Shown here one piece after another: positions 1-6,090 of a DNA stretch of 8,851 bases; position 1 is the stretch's first letter; each line of letters starts with the position of its first letter. This DNA is from Verrucomicrobiota bacterium (GTDB lineage: Bacteria; Verrucomicrobiota; Verrucomicrobiia; Opitutales; Opitutaceae). A model generated the notes under the pieces. That model made no database searches, had not been told where the DNA came from, and saw only the letters and a program-made list of their open reading frames with translations. The translations under genes were made by a program, and so were the position numbers. The stretch lies in assembly GCA_030916665.1 (NCBI GenBank), contig JAUPWC010000301.1, positions 1-8,851 on the forward strand, written 5' to 3'.

Positions 1-13
1 ACTCAAATCCCGC

Positions 14-93
14 TGCCACCGTTTGGTGAAGCGGGCCGTCGCCCTCCGATTGGTTCTTTTTCATCAATCCCAATCACTTCCCAAACGGCGGCA
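14..93. repeat. nested inverted repeat (13-bp arms)
   Basis: The left arm at 14-26 (TGCCACCGTTTGG) and right arm at 81-93 (CCAAACGGCGGCA) are reverse complements with one mismatch in 13. Inside the intervening DNA, GATTGG (48-53) pairs with CCAATC (70-75). Either strand could fold into a two-tier stem. The function is unknown; a degenerate miniature element or an RNA leader structure are both possible. Confidence 0.5.
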
Positions 94-123
94 CTCTTTC
101 AACTGCATCGTTCCGGCTAAGGG

Positions 124-144
124 AGTTTCGCCAACGGCGAAACT
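124..144. repeat. perfect hairpin, 9-bp stem and 3-nt loop
   Basis: AGTTTCGCC, loop AAC, GGCGAAACT: a perfect 9-bp stem. No T tract follows on either strand, so it is not a classical intrinsic terminator. It may be a REP-like element or an RNA structure. Confidence 0.6.
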
Positions 145-189
145 TACGCGGTCCCCTCCGGCTGATCGCCTCCGGTTTAGGTTCCGGGG

Positions 190-248
190 AGCGGCTAATC
201 GCCGCTGAGAGAGTGAAGAAGCCGGTCGTCCGTCGGCGATTAGCCGAC
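190..248. repeat. pair of mirrored hairpins with complementary loops
   Basis: Hairpin one (190-206) has stem AGCGGC/GCCGCT and loop TAATC. Hairpin two (232-248) has stem GTCGGC/GCCGAC and loop GATTA. The 11-base cores at 193-203 and 235-245 are exact reverse complements, so the region can form either two small hairpins, whose loops could pair with each other, or one larger stem. This arrangement of two inverted palindromes is like REP/BIME-type intergenic repeats; that assignment is inference. Confidence 0.5.
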
Positions 249-399
249 CCCCGAGACATCCAGCGGAGCCGATTAGGCGAAGCGGACTTTAAAGCAGAGC
301 CGGTAGGCGATGCATTAGTGATTAAAAAACTCTGCTTCTGTAGTGGATTGGGTCGGCCTTCGCCCTTGGCTCCTTGCCCTTGTCGCCTAGCCTCATGTC

Positions 400-723
400 A
401 TGCCGCAGATTCTCTACACCGTCCGGGCCGCGTGCAAAGACGTCCAGCAACGCGGGCGTTTCCTGTCGTGGCTTTCGCCCAACCACGTCCTCGAGGTCAA
501 GGCCGGCGGCGCCACGGGCGTGCGCATCGTGCTCCCGGAACGCGAGGGCGAGACGGGGCCGGCGGTCGTTGAGACGCAGTATGCGTTTCCGTCGCGCAAG
601 ACCTTCGACATCTATATCCGCGACCACGCGCCCGTCCTGCGTGCGGATGCGATGAAGCATTTTCCGCCCGAGAGCGGCGTGACCTTCGCGCGCCAGATCG
701 CCGAAATCGCGATGGAATTGTGA
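400..723 (+). CDS. small DUF4286-like protein
   Basis: The product is a 107-residue soluble protein without a signal peptide or membrane segment. Its layout resembles the DUF4286 family of small alpha/beta proteins (ferredoxin-like dimeric barrel fold): a beta strand at the start (residues 3-9, ILYTVRA), a helix with F-x-x-W-L (about 21-25) ending in a Pro-Asn-His turn, a glycine-rich strand pair (36-48), a Tyr-containing strand (about 58-63), then the characteristic block H-A-P-x-L-R-x-D followed by F-P at residues 76-89. Proteins of this kind have no established reaction; a small-molecule binding or dimeric regulatory role is only a guess. The gene stands alone, faces the endonuclease gene tail to tail, and has no clear ribosome binding site. 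The ATG at 400 is preferred because the translation fits the family from its first strand; the ATG at 395 is in another frame. Confidence 0.75.
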   Translation: MPQILYTVRAACKDVQQRGRFLSWLSPNHVLEVKAGGATGVRIVLPEREGETGPAVVETQYAFPSRKTFDIYIRDHAPVLRADAMKHFPPESGVTFARQIAEIAMEL

Positions 724-742
724 GGCGGCATTAAAAAGGTGG

Positions 743-764
743 AACGCGTTGACCCCAACGCGTT
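743..764. terminator. hairpin in convergent gap, possible bidirectional terminator
   Basis: AACGCGTTG, loop ACCC, CAACGCGTT: a perfect 9-bp stem, each arm of which contains the palindrome AACGCGTT. It lies between the ends of two convergent genes (723 and 837), where a shared terminator is expected, but it lacks a U tract on either strand (a five-A run at 733-737 lies six bases to the left). An outer 7-bp inverted repeat, AGGTGGA at 737-743 with TCCACCT at 809-815, and a small CTTGA/TCAAG dyad at 793-804 suggest a larger composite element. Confidence 0.45.
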
Positions 765-836
765 GTTCGATCCCCGCTCCCCAAGCCAGCGCCTTGAGGT
801 CAAGTCGCTCCACCTCTCGTTGCTTCCGGCTGCTGA

Positions 837-1799
837 TCACCACGCGCGGTCGGCGCGGCGGGTTTCGAGGGCGTCTTCGGCGGGATCGGGCAGCTCGTGG
901 AGAAAATCGAGGCCGGTGCGGTGCTCCAGTTCGTCGATGCTGACGAGGAAGCCGTCGAGCCGCGCGCCTTCGGGCGTGTCCTGCGGAAACAGGTAGGCGG
1001 TGGCGCGCACGCGGCCGTCGCTTTCGTCCACGATGATCATGTAACACGCGTCGGGCACGGCGACGCGGCGGCGAAGTTTTTCCGGATTCGGGCCGAAGAC
1101 CGGGCCGGCGATCACCCAGACTTCACCGAAGCGCGCGGGGTAGCTCGTGGCGATCCGCTGTTCGAGCTGCTTCCAGAGGCCGGCGTTGAGCGCATGCTTC
1201 TGCGGGATGATGTTGGACATCAGGAAGGTCTCGCGCTGCGCCGCCGCACCGTAGCGCGTGGCGATGGCATGGTTGGGCGCGAGGTGGCCGCGGTCGTAGC
1301 CGCTGCGCGTGTAGTCACCGGGCTCGATGCGCGCGGCGGTGCGGAGGTCGAGGGCGAATTCGTCGGGCCGCGGCGGCGCGGCGACCGGCTCGATGTCGTG
1401 CAGGCGGTAGGCGACCCAGAGCGGGTTGCCGAGCGCGTCGCTGTAACCGGCCACGAAACCGAGGTTGGCGAGCACGCGCACGGGGGAGAGATCGGGCCGC
1501 AGATGCGGCACGCCGCCGTAGAGGTGGACCTTGTCGCCCGGCGCGACGGCGGCGACGTAGTCCTTGCCGGCGTAGAGCTGCCACAGATCCCAGGCGACGT
1601 CGAAGGCCGTGACCTGCTTGCGGCCGTCAAAGGCGTTGCCGACGAGGCGCGCGACCTCCTGCTGCCGCGCGGGCGGCTGGAAGAGATACCAGCCGCCGAT
1701 CGCGCCCCAGAGCACGAGGTTGGCGACGAGAAACGCCTTGGTGCGGCGCAGCGACGACGGAAACTTCGCGGAACGGGCGGCGGGTGACTTGCGGGCCAT
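837..1799 (-). CDS. membrane-anchored DNA/RNA non-specific endonuclease (DRGH family)
   Basis: A 320-residue nuclease of the Serratia nuclease/EndoG (beta-beta-alpha metal) superfamily, which cuts single- and double-stranded DNA and RNA using one Mg2+. The active-site block Y-D-R-G-H-L-A-P-N is at residues 168-176, with His172 as predicted general base. The second block S-N-I-I-P-Q ... L-N-x-G-x-W ... L-E spans 195-213: Asn205 matches the Serratia metal ligand Asn119 and Glu213 matches Glu127, with the same internal spacing. Residues 22-40 form one hydrophobic helix after a basic N-terminus, so the catalytic part (about 80-305) should sit in the periplasm, tethered to the inner membrane. All key residues are present, so it should be active. 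It is the last gene of a probable operon, 65 nt after the TonB_C gene; a role in nucleic acid scavenging or in degrading incoming DNA is inferred. No clear ribosome binding site precedes the ATG. Confidence 0.92.
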   Translation of the reverse strand: MARKSPAARSAKFPSSLRRTKAFLVANLVLWGAIGGWYLFQPPARQQEVARLVGNAFDGRKQVTAFDVAWDLWQLYAGKDYVAAVAPGDKVHLYGGVPHLRPDLSPVRVLANLGFVAGYSDALGNPLWVAYRLHDIEPVAAPPRPDEFALDLRTAARIEPGDYTRSGYDRGHLAPNHAIATRYGAAAQRETFLMSNIIPQKHALNAGLWKQLEQRIATSYPARFGEVWVIAGPVFGPNPEKLRRRVAVPDACYMIIVDESDGRVRATAYLFPQDTPEGARLDGFLVSIDELEHRTGLDFLHELPDPAEDALETRRADRAW

Positions 1800-1864
1800 G
1801 CGAAGGTTTCAACAACCGTCCGACGGCTGGCGAACGGAAAAGCGCGGGGGACCGCCGCACCGGC

Positions 1865-2665
1865 TCATTTCTTCTTCGCCTTCTCGGCCTTGGCCCTGGC
1901 CTTCTCGGCGGCGAGGTCCTTGTCGGGCACCTTGAAGTCGAACTGAATGTCCATGGTGACGTGGATCTTCTCGCGGTTGGCCATGACCTGCGGGGGGAAT
2001 TCGAGCTTCAGCGCCGTGAGCAGCGCGGGCACGACAAACTCGGGGTAGGTGGCCTTGACGAGGCGCGGATTGATGACCTTGCCCTCCGGATCAATGGTGA
2101 TGTTCACGACCGCCTTGCCGTATTTGCCGCTGCCCTCGAGTTCGGGCGGGTAGCGCGGGATGTAGAATTGCTTGGGTCGCGGCCAGGCCGGGAGCTGTGA
2201 CGCCGGGATGACGGTCTCCCGCACCTCCATGAAGACCGGCCGGCCCGCGACGGACTCGATGACCTGCTCCACCGAAAGCTGAAACTCGAAGGGCACGCGG
2301 ATGCGGATGGGGACCGGCCGGCCGTTGTTCGTGCCCGGGGTGAAGTCCCAAAGCGGCAACGATTCCACCGCCGCCTGAGCGAAGGCCGGATGCGTGGCCT
2401 CGGTCACCTCGATCTGCTGGGCTTTGCCATCGGTATCCACCACGCACTCCAAAACGACCGCGCCCCGCATGAACTCTTGTTTCAGCTCCAACGGAAACTC
2501 GGGGGCCACGCGGCGGACGACGATCGGCGCCTGGGTGCCCGCGTTGACGGCCGGAGCGGCGGGTTCGGCGGCGAAGACACCCGCCGTCGCGAAAAAGCAT
2601 CCGGTCCCGAGCGCAGCGAAGCGCACACGGCGAAACAAGGCGGCCCGGAAGTTGAGAGGTGACAT
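1865..2665 (-). CDS. secreted protein with two TonB_C domains
   Basis: A 266-residue protein with a signal peptide (about 1-33: basic start, hydrophobic core, cleavage plausible after Phe-Ala-Ala) and two TonB C-terminal-type domains in tandem. The first, about 48-130, contains A-P-E-F-P, a V-x-D-x-D-G-K turn, and W-x-F-x-P-G followed by P-V-x-I-R-I-R-V-P. The second, about 165-245, contains P-R-Y-P-P-E-L, I-x-P-E-G-K-V and a final strand M-D-I-Q-F-D-F. A Lys/Ala/Glu-rich tail (248-266) ends the protein. True TonB has a membrane helix and a Pro-rich spacer before a single domain and delivers ExbBD-derived energy to outer-membrane receptors; here the anchor appears to be a cleavable signal and the domain is duplicated. 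Periplasmic binding rather than energy transduction is therefore likely, but this is inference. The start lies only 5 nt after the M48 stop, with a weak GGTGA upstream, so the genes are probably co-transcribed and coupled. Confidence 0.85.
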   Translation of the reverse strand: MSPLNFRAALFRRVRFAALGTGCFFATAGVFAAEPAAPAVNAGTQAPIVVRRVAPEFPLELKQEFMRGAVVLECVVDTDGKAQQIEVTEATHPAFAQAAVESLPLWDFTPGTNNGRPVPIRIRVPFEFQLSVEQVIESVAGRPVFMEVRETVIPASQLPAWPRPKQFYIPRYPPELEGSGKYGKAVVNITIDPEGKVINPRLVKATYPEFVVPALLTALKLEFPPQVMANREKIHVTMDIQFDFKVPDKDLAAEKARAKAEKAKKK

Positions 2666-2670
2666 GGTGA

Positions 2671-3495
2671 CTACTTCACCAGCTGAGGTGACTGCTTCTG
2701 TCCGCTCTGCCGGTAAATCTCAAGAGCCTTCGGCATCAGGTCGATCATCTGCAGGATGCGCTCGGGATAACTGGGGTGGGTGGACAGAAAGGCGGCCGGC
2801 GTCGCGCGGCCGGCGTTGGCCTGCTCGAGGTTTTCGATGACCTTGGGCGCCTCCTCCGGATTGTAGCCGGCGCGGGCCATGTAGATGAGCCCGATGTGGT
2901 CGGCTTCCTTTTCCTTCTTCCGGTCGAAGCCGGTGGACCCGATCCCGGTGCTGAGCCCGTAGGCCTCGAGCACGGCGTTGGAGGTCAGCGCGCCCGCGCC
3001 GGTGGTGGACATGACGCCGCTGACAATCAGGCCGCCGCCCTGGATGGCCATGGCCTGCGAGAGCCGCTCGTTCACGTGCTTGGCGGCCACATGGGCGATC
3101 TCATGGGCGAGCACCGAGGCGAGCTGGTCGTCGTTGTGCACGATCTTGAACAGCCCCGTGAACACCCCGACCTTGCCGCCGGCCATGGCGAAGGCGTTGA
3201 TCTGGTCCGGCGCCTCCAGGACCACGAACTCCCACTCGGCGGCCGGCACGTCCCAGAACGCGACCTTGGCCAGCCGCTCGCCGATGCGCTGCACGCGGTG
3301 GTCGTAAGCGCGGTTGCGGGTGACCGGGTAGCGTTTCTTAAATTCGGCGAACGCCTCCTGACTCACCTTGATGACGGCCTCGTCTGAAACCATGTTCACC
3401 GCAGAACGGCCCGTGACCGGGACCTTGTAACAGCCGGGAGCGGCCAACAACCCTCCGAGGAGGCCGAGACAGACGATGCGGCGGACAGTGCTCAT
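2671..3495 (-). CDS. M48 family metallopeptidase, probable lipoprotein (LoiP/YcaL-like)
   Basis: A 274-residue zinc endopeptidase. The catalytic H-E-x-x-H is at residues 131-135 (H-E-I-A-H), and the third zinc ligand is predicted to be Glu197 in E-A-D-x-x-G, as in M48 enzymes. Other family marks are V-T-G-R-x-x-x-N at 27-34, N-A-F-A-M-A-G-G-K at 100-108, and S-T-H-P-S-x-P-E-R-I at 238-247. Such proteins (LoiP and YcaL in E. coli) act in the periplasm in outer-membrane protein quality control. The N-terminus is a short signal (1-21) ending Ala-Ala-Pro-Gly-Cys; Cys22 is a plausible lipidation site, though Ala at -3 and Pro at -2 are a poor lipobox. I chose the ATG at 3495 because the signal peptide begins there; the open frame runs on to 3987, but that extension overlaps the divergent TPR gene and has no sensible N-terminus. 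It leads the operon with the TonB_C and endonuclease genes. Confidence 0.93.
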   Translation of the reverse strand: MSTVRRIVCLGLLGGLLAAPGCYKVPVTGRSAVNMVSDEAVIKVSQEAFAEFKKRYPVTRNRAYDHRVQRIGERLAKVAFWDVPAAEWEFVVLEAPDQINAFAMAGGKVGVFTGLFKIVHNDDQLASVLAHEIAHVAAKHVNERLSQAMAIQGGGLIVSGVMSTTGAGALTSNAVLEAYGLSTGIGSTGFDRKKEKEADHIGLIYMARAGYNPEEAPKVIENLEQANAGRATPAAFLSTHPSYPERILQMIDLMPKALEIYRQSGQKQSPQLVK

Positions 3496-3688
3496 GCGGT
3501 CATGGAGGCATAACAACCGGACGTGAGAGATAGGTGCGCCGCGTGCATTTGCAAGCTGCCGGGTAAAATCTGCCCATTCACCGAACCGCCGTTTGACTTT
3601 TGGGTCCTGAATTTTAAAGTCCAATTCCGCCCCCCGCGAAACCACGCAGTCATCGCGCCACCGCACACTGCCAACGCCTCCCACGTGT
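3496..3688. promoter_or_regulatory. divergent intergenic region
   Basis: This 193-nt gap separates the M48 gene (leftward) from the TPR gene (rightward), so promoters for both operons are expected here. It contains an AT-richer island at about 3593-3624. For the rightward unit see the promoter candidate at 3593-3620. For the leftward unit the best I can find on the minus strand is TTGCAA (3554-3549), a 16-nt spacer and TATCTC (3532-3527), a weak match. No operator-like dyad stands out. Confidence 0.5.
3593..3620 (+). promoter_or_regulatory. possible sigma-70-type promoter for the TPR operon
   Basis: TTGACT (3593-3598), a 16-nt spacer and TAAAGT (3615-3620) match the -35 and -10 consensus at 5 and 4 of 6 positions. 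Transcription would start near 3627, giving a leader of about 60 nt before the ATG at 3689. The match was found by eye and has no independent support. Confidence 0.3.
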
Positions 3689-5389
3689 ATGAGTGATTCA
3701 TCGGACTCCTCCAGCAACCGGAAACGCCGTGTCATCCATTGGGACCCGGACCATGGAAGAGCCAACGGCTCCAAGCCGTGGACCCTGCTCCGCATCGTCG
3801 GGTGGACGCTCGGCGGCACGCTCGGCCTGCTCATCGCCGCCGGACTCGTCATCCGCGGCGTCCGTCTCGTGGTCGGCGACCAGTTTCTACGCCCGGCCGC
3901 CATCGTGCAAAACGCAGACGCCGCCGACCCGAGCCAGGCCTTCGTCAGCGAGTCCAAGGCCACCCTCGCCCGCGAAAATGTCGCCAAGGCCCTCGCCGAA
4001 ATCCGCCGCCTGCCGCAGGATCACCAGAGCCAGCTGAACCAGCTCATCCTCATCGAGAAGTCCTTCCTCGACGGCGACCAGCTGCTCCAGGCGCGGAACT
4101 ACCGCGTCGCCTTCGCCCATTTCACCACGCTCGGCCAGGAGATCGACGCGTTCAGCGAGAACGTGAAGCTCAAGCAGAGCACGCAGAAGGCCTACGACGA
4201 GGTGCTCGCCCGCATGCGTGAGCTCGACCGCGCCCGTCCGCTCGCCGCCCTGGAATTCGATACGGCCTTCGCCTCCGCCGGCGCCGGCCGGGAATTATAC
4301 GTGAACGGCAGCTTCGCGGCCGCCAAGAAGCAGTTCGACGACGCCTTCGCCGCCCTCAACCGCGCCGAGCAGGCGCTCAAGGATTTCGTGGACGAGAACA
4401 TGCGGACGGCGCTCGAGGCCGTGGCCGGCGGCGACAAGCCCCGCGCGCTCGCCTCGTTCCAGGCCGCGCTCGAAAAGGACCCCGCCAACGAGGTCGCCAT
4501 CCAGGGCCTGAAACGCGCCGAGGTCGCCGACCGCGTGCGCGCCCTCATCCTCCAGGGCGAGGCCTATGAACAGAAGAAGGAGCACGCCCTCGCCGCCGAA
4601 TCCTACGCCAAGGCCTTCGAGCTCGACGGGCAATCCGCCGTCTCCCAACAGGGCAAGTCCCGCAACGAACGCCTCAAGAAGGAAACCGAGTTAAACGCCG
4701 CCCTCGCCGAGGCCGTCGCCCACCGCGAGGCCGGCCAGTGGCAGAAGGCCATCGCCTCCTACGAGCGCGCCCTCAAGGTGGACCCGAAGGACGAGAAGGT
4801 GAAGAAAGCCCTGGAGGAAACCAAGGAGACCTCGCACCGCGAGGCGGTGAAGACCGCGCTCAGCAAAGCCGTCGCCTACGAAAACAAATACGAGTGGGAA
4901 CAGGCCCGCGGCGCCTTCGCGCAGACCCTCGAACTCGACGCCGAGCACACCGAGGCCAAGGACGGCTATTTCCGCACGGGCAAGATGATCCGCACCCTGA
5001 TGCAATACAACAAGCTGGTGGACATCGCCGAAGCCCACGCCCAGCGCGCCGAGTTCCAGGCCGGGATCCGGTCGTTCAACGAGGCCATGGAGATCAAACC
5101 CGCCTACCTCGCGATGACCGATCGCGTGAGCCAGCTGCGCAATGTCCTCAACCTCCAGAGCAAGCCCGTGGACGTCACCTTCCAGTCCGACGGCAACTGC
5201 TGGGTCTCGATCAGCAATTTCCGCATGCTCGGCAAGATCACCAGCCAGACCGTCAAGATGCTGCCCGGCAACTACGAGATCGTGAGCCGCCGCAAGGGCT
5301 ACCAGGAAGTGCTTCTCATGCTCCAGGTGCGGAACGGTTCGACGCCGCCGGTGGTCAACGTGGCCTGCACCCTCCGCGCCAACCGCTGA
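3689..5389 (+). CDS. membrane-anchored TPR protein with C-terminal PEGA-like domain
   Basis: A 566-residue protein I cannot assign to a named gene. The first 32 residues are polar and basic (R-K-R-R at 11-14), followed by one membrane helix (about 33-58), so the rest should face the periplasm. Residues 85-235 are helical and coiled-coil-like. Tetratricopeptide-type helix pairs follow at about 238-266, 286-314, 336-369, 387-420 and 445-472; the clearest ends A-I-A-S-Y-E-R-A-L-K-V-D-P at 354-366. The C-terminal part (about 492-561) is rich in beta strands with V-D-V-T-F-x-S-D, L-P-G-N-Y-E-I-V and a Gly-Tyr pair (537-538), resembling PEGA domains, which usually bind at the cell surface. TPRs suggest a scaffold for a protein complex. 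It is the first gene of an operon, with the next ATG 10 nt after its stop. The start is firm: no other in-frame Met occurs before residue 176. Confidence 0.85.
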   Translation: MSDSSDSSSNRKRRVIHWDPDHGRANGSKPWTLLRIVGWTLGGTLGLLIAAGLVIRGVRLVVGDQFLRPAAIVQNADAADPSQAFVSESKATLARENVAKALAEIRRLPQDHQSQLNQLILIEKSFLDGDQLLQARNYRVAFAHFTTLGQEIDAFSENVKLKQSTQKAYDEVLARMRELDRARPLAALEFDTAFASAGAGRELYVNGSFAAAKKQFDDAFAALNRAEQALKDFVDENMRTALEAVAGGDKPRALASFQAALEKDPANEVAIQGLKRAEVADRVRALILQGEAYEQKKEHALAAESYAKAFELDGQSAVSQQGKSRNERLKKETELNAALAEAVAHREAGQWQKAIASYERALKVDPKDEKVKKALEETKETSHREAVKTALSKAVAYENKYEWEQARGAFAQTLELDAEHTEAKDGYFRTGKMIRTLMQYNKLVDIAEAHAQRAEFQAGIRSFNEAMEIKPAYLAMTDRVSQLRNVLNLQSKPVDVTFQSDGNCWVSISNFRMLGKITSQTVKMLPGNYEIVSRRKGYQEVLLMLQVRNGSTPPVVNVACTLRANR

Positions 5390-5399
5390 CCCCCGCGCC

Positions 5400-6083
5400 A
5401 TGAAGCTTCCCCCCCTGCCCCTCCTGCTCGCGGCTCTGCTGACCGGCGAGGCCGCCGCCCAAGTGTCCTCTCCGCCGCCGCCCACCTCCGGCACCGCCCG
5501 TTCCAAACAGACATCGACGGCCAAGCCCGTCGCCAAGGGCAAGGCCGTGCTGCCCGATCCCGACCTGCTCGACGGCTCCAAATACGAACCCGAGAAGCGC
5601 CCGCTCTACGGGATGATTTCGGAAATCGAGATGGGCGAAGAGCAGAACGAACAGGCCGACAAGGTCGGCCCTTCCCTGCCCCAACCCGCGTTGCCGGGCC
5701 TGCCCGGTTTGCCCAGCCTCCCGAGCGGCGGTGCCTCCGGCGGCGGCCAGCCCAGCCTGCCCCAAATAGATCTCACCCCAGAATCCGGCCAGGGCGGATC
5801 ATCGCAGACAGCAGCGCAAGGTCCGCAATCCGAGGCGGCCGGTGCCCAAGCCCAAAGCCTGCAGGGCCAGCCCCAGCAGGGCGGCCCCCAGCCCACCGGA
5901 GCCCGCGACATGAAGATCGGCGATGCCACGCTGCAGATCCAAACCGTCCCCCAGACTCCCGACACGGTCGGCAACGAGCCGAGCAAGGCCCAGCAATACG
6001 AAAAACCCGTTCCTCCCGGCCAGCAGGGCAACAATCGCAATCAGGGTGTCGAGAAGGGCAAAGTCATCCCCAAGGGTCTCTGA
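5400..6083 (+). CDS. secreted Pro/Gly/Gln-rich protein of unknown function
   Basis: A 227-residue protein that I do not recognise. It starts with a signal peptide (1-20, ending E-A-A-A before Gln21). The rest is largely low-complexity: Ser/Pro/Thr-rich (22-45), Leu-Pro-Gly repeats (91-127, with L-P-G-L-P-G-L-P at 98-105), and Gln/Gly/Ala-rich (128-168). Two stretches look like constrained sequence: 50-82, with L-P-D-P-D-L-L-D-G and an acidic I-S-E-I-E-M-G-E-E, and 170-187, with M-K-I-G-D-A-T-L-Q-I-Q. The composition suggests an extended periplasmic or surface linker protein. It sits between the TPR-PEGA gene (10 nt upstream) and the thrombospondin-repeat gene (7 nt downstream), and shares Gln/Gly/Pro richness with the latter, so the three are probably made together and act together. 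There is no visible ribosome binding site, so translation is probably coupled to the gene before it. Confidence 0.75.
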   Translation: MKLPPLPLLLAALLTGEAAAQVSSPPPPTSGTARSKQTSTAKPVAKGKAVLPDPDLLDGSKYEPEKRPLYGMISEIEMGEEQNEQADKVGPSLPQPALPGLPGLPSLPSGGASGGGQPSLPQIDLTPESGQGGSSQTAAQGPQSEAAGAQAQSLQGQPQQGGPQPTGARDMKIGDATLQIQTVPQTPDTVGNEPSKAQQYEKPVPPGQQGNNRNQGVEKGKVIPKGL

Positions 6084-6090
6084 ACCGCCC

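Larger units (their letters stand above)
1..399. other. gene-free region with several inverted repeats
   Basis: I find no convincing gene here on either strand; the short open frames have arginine-rich shadow-like translations and match no family. The stretch is instead rich in dyads: an imperfect 13-bp inverted repeat (14-26 with 81-93, 12 of 13 matching) that encloses a second one (48-53 with 70-75), a 9-bp-stem hairpin at 124-144, two 6-bp-stem hairpins at 190-206 and 232-248 that are inverted copies of each other, and an 8-bp inverted repeat (292-299 with 330-337). A GATTA/TAATC core flanked by GC recurs at 193-203, 235-245 and 268-278, with a variant at 160-170. It may be an intergenic repeat cluster, the end of an upstream transcription unit, or the leader of the gene at 400. 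I could not identify a convincing promoter. Confidence 0.6.

Noticed and set aside
213..572. 119-residue open frame on the plus strand
   Set aside because: It crosses the hairpin cluster and the start of the DUF4286-like gene in another frame and has Arg/Pro/His-rich shadow composition.
322..1047. 241-residue open frame on the minus strand
   Set aside because: It runs antisense to the DUF4286-like gene and overlaps the endonuclease end; the translation is Arg-rich with no domain, as expected for a shadow frame in GC-rich DNA.
897..1787. 296-residue open frame on the plus strand
   Set aside because: It is a shadow of the endonuclease, which has a complete catalytic motif set on the other strand.
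3496..3987. N-terminal extension of the M48 protein to 438 residues
   Set aside because: The extension overlaps the divergent TPR gene by about 300 bases and would bury the signal peptide; the Met at 3495 directly starts a signal sequence.
4691..5581. 296-residue open frame antisense to the TPR gene
   Set aside because: It spans the end of one real gene and the start of the next on the opposite strand, with His/Gly/Leu-rich shadow composition.
5923..6090. Upstream extension of the thrombospondin-repeat gene
   Set aside because: It lies inside the previous gene in another frame and would place 56 Arg/Pro/Ser-rich residues before a proper signal peptide.
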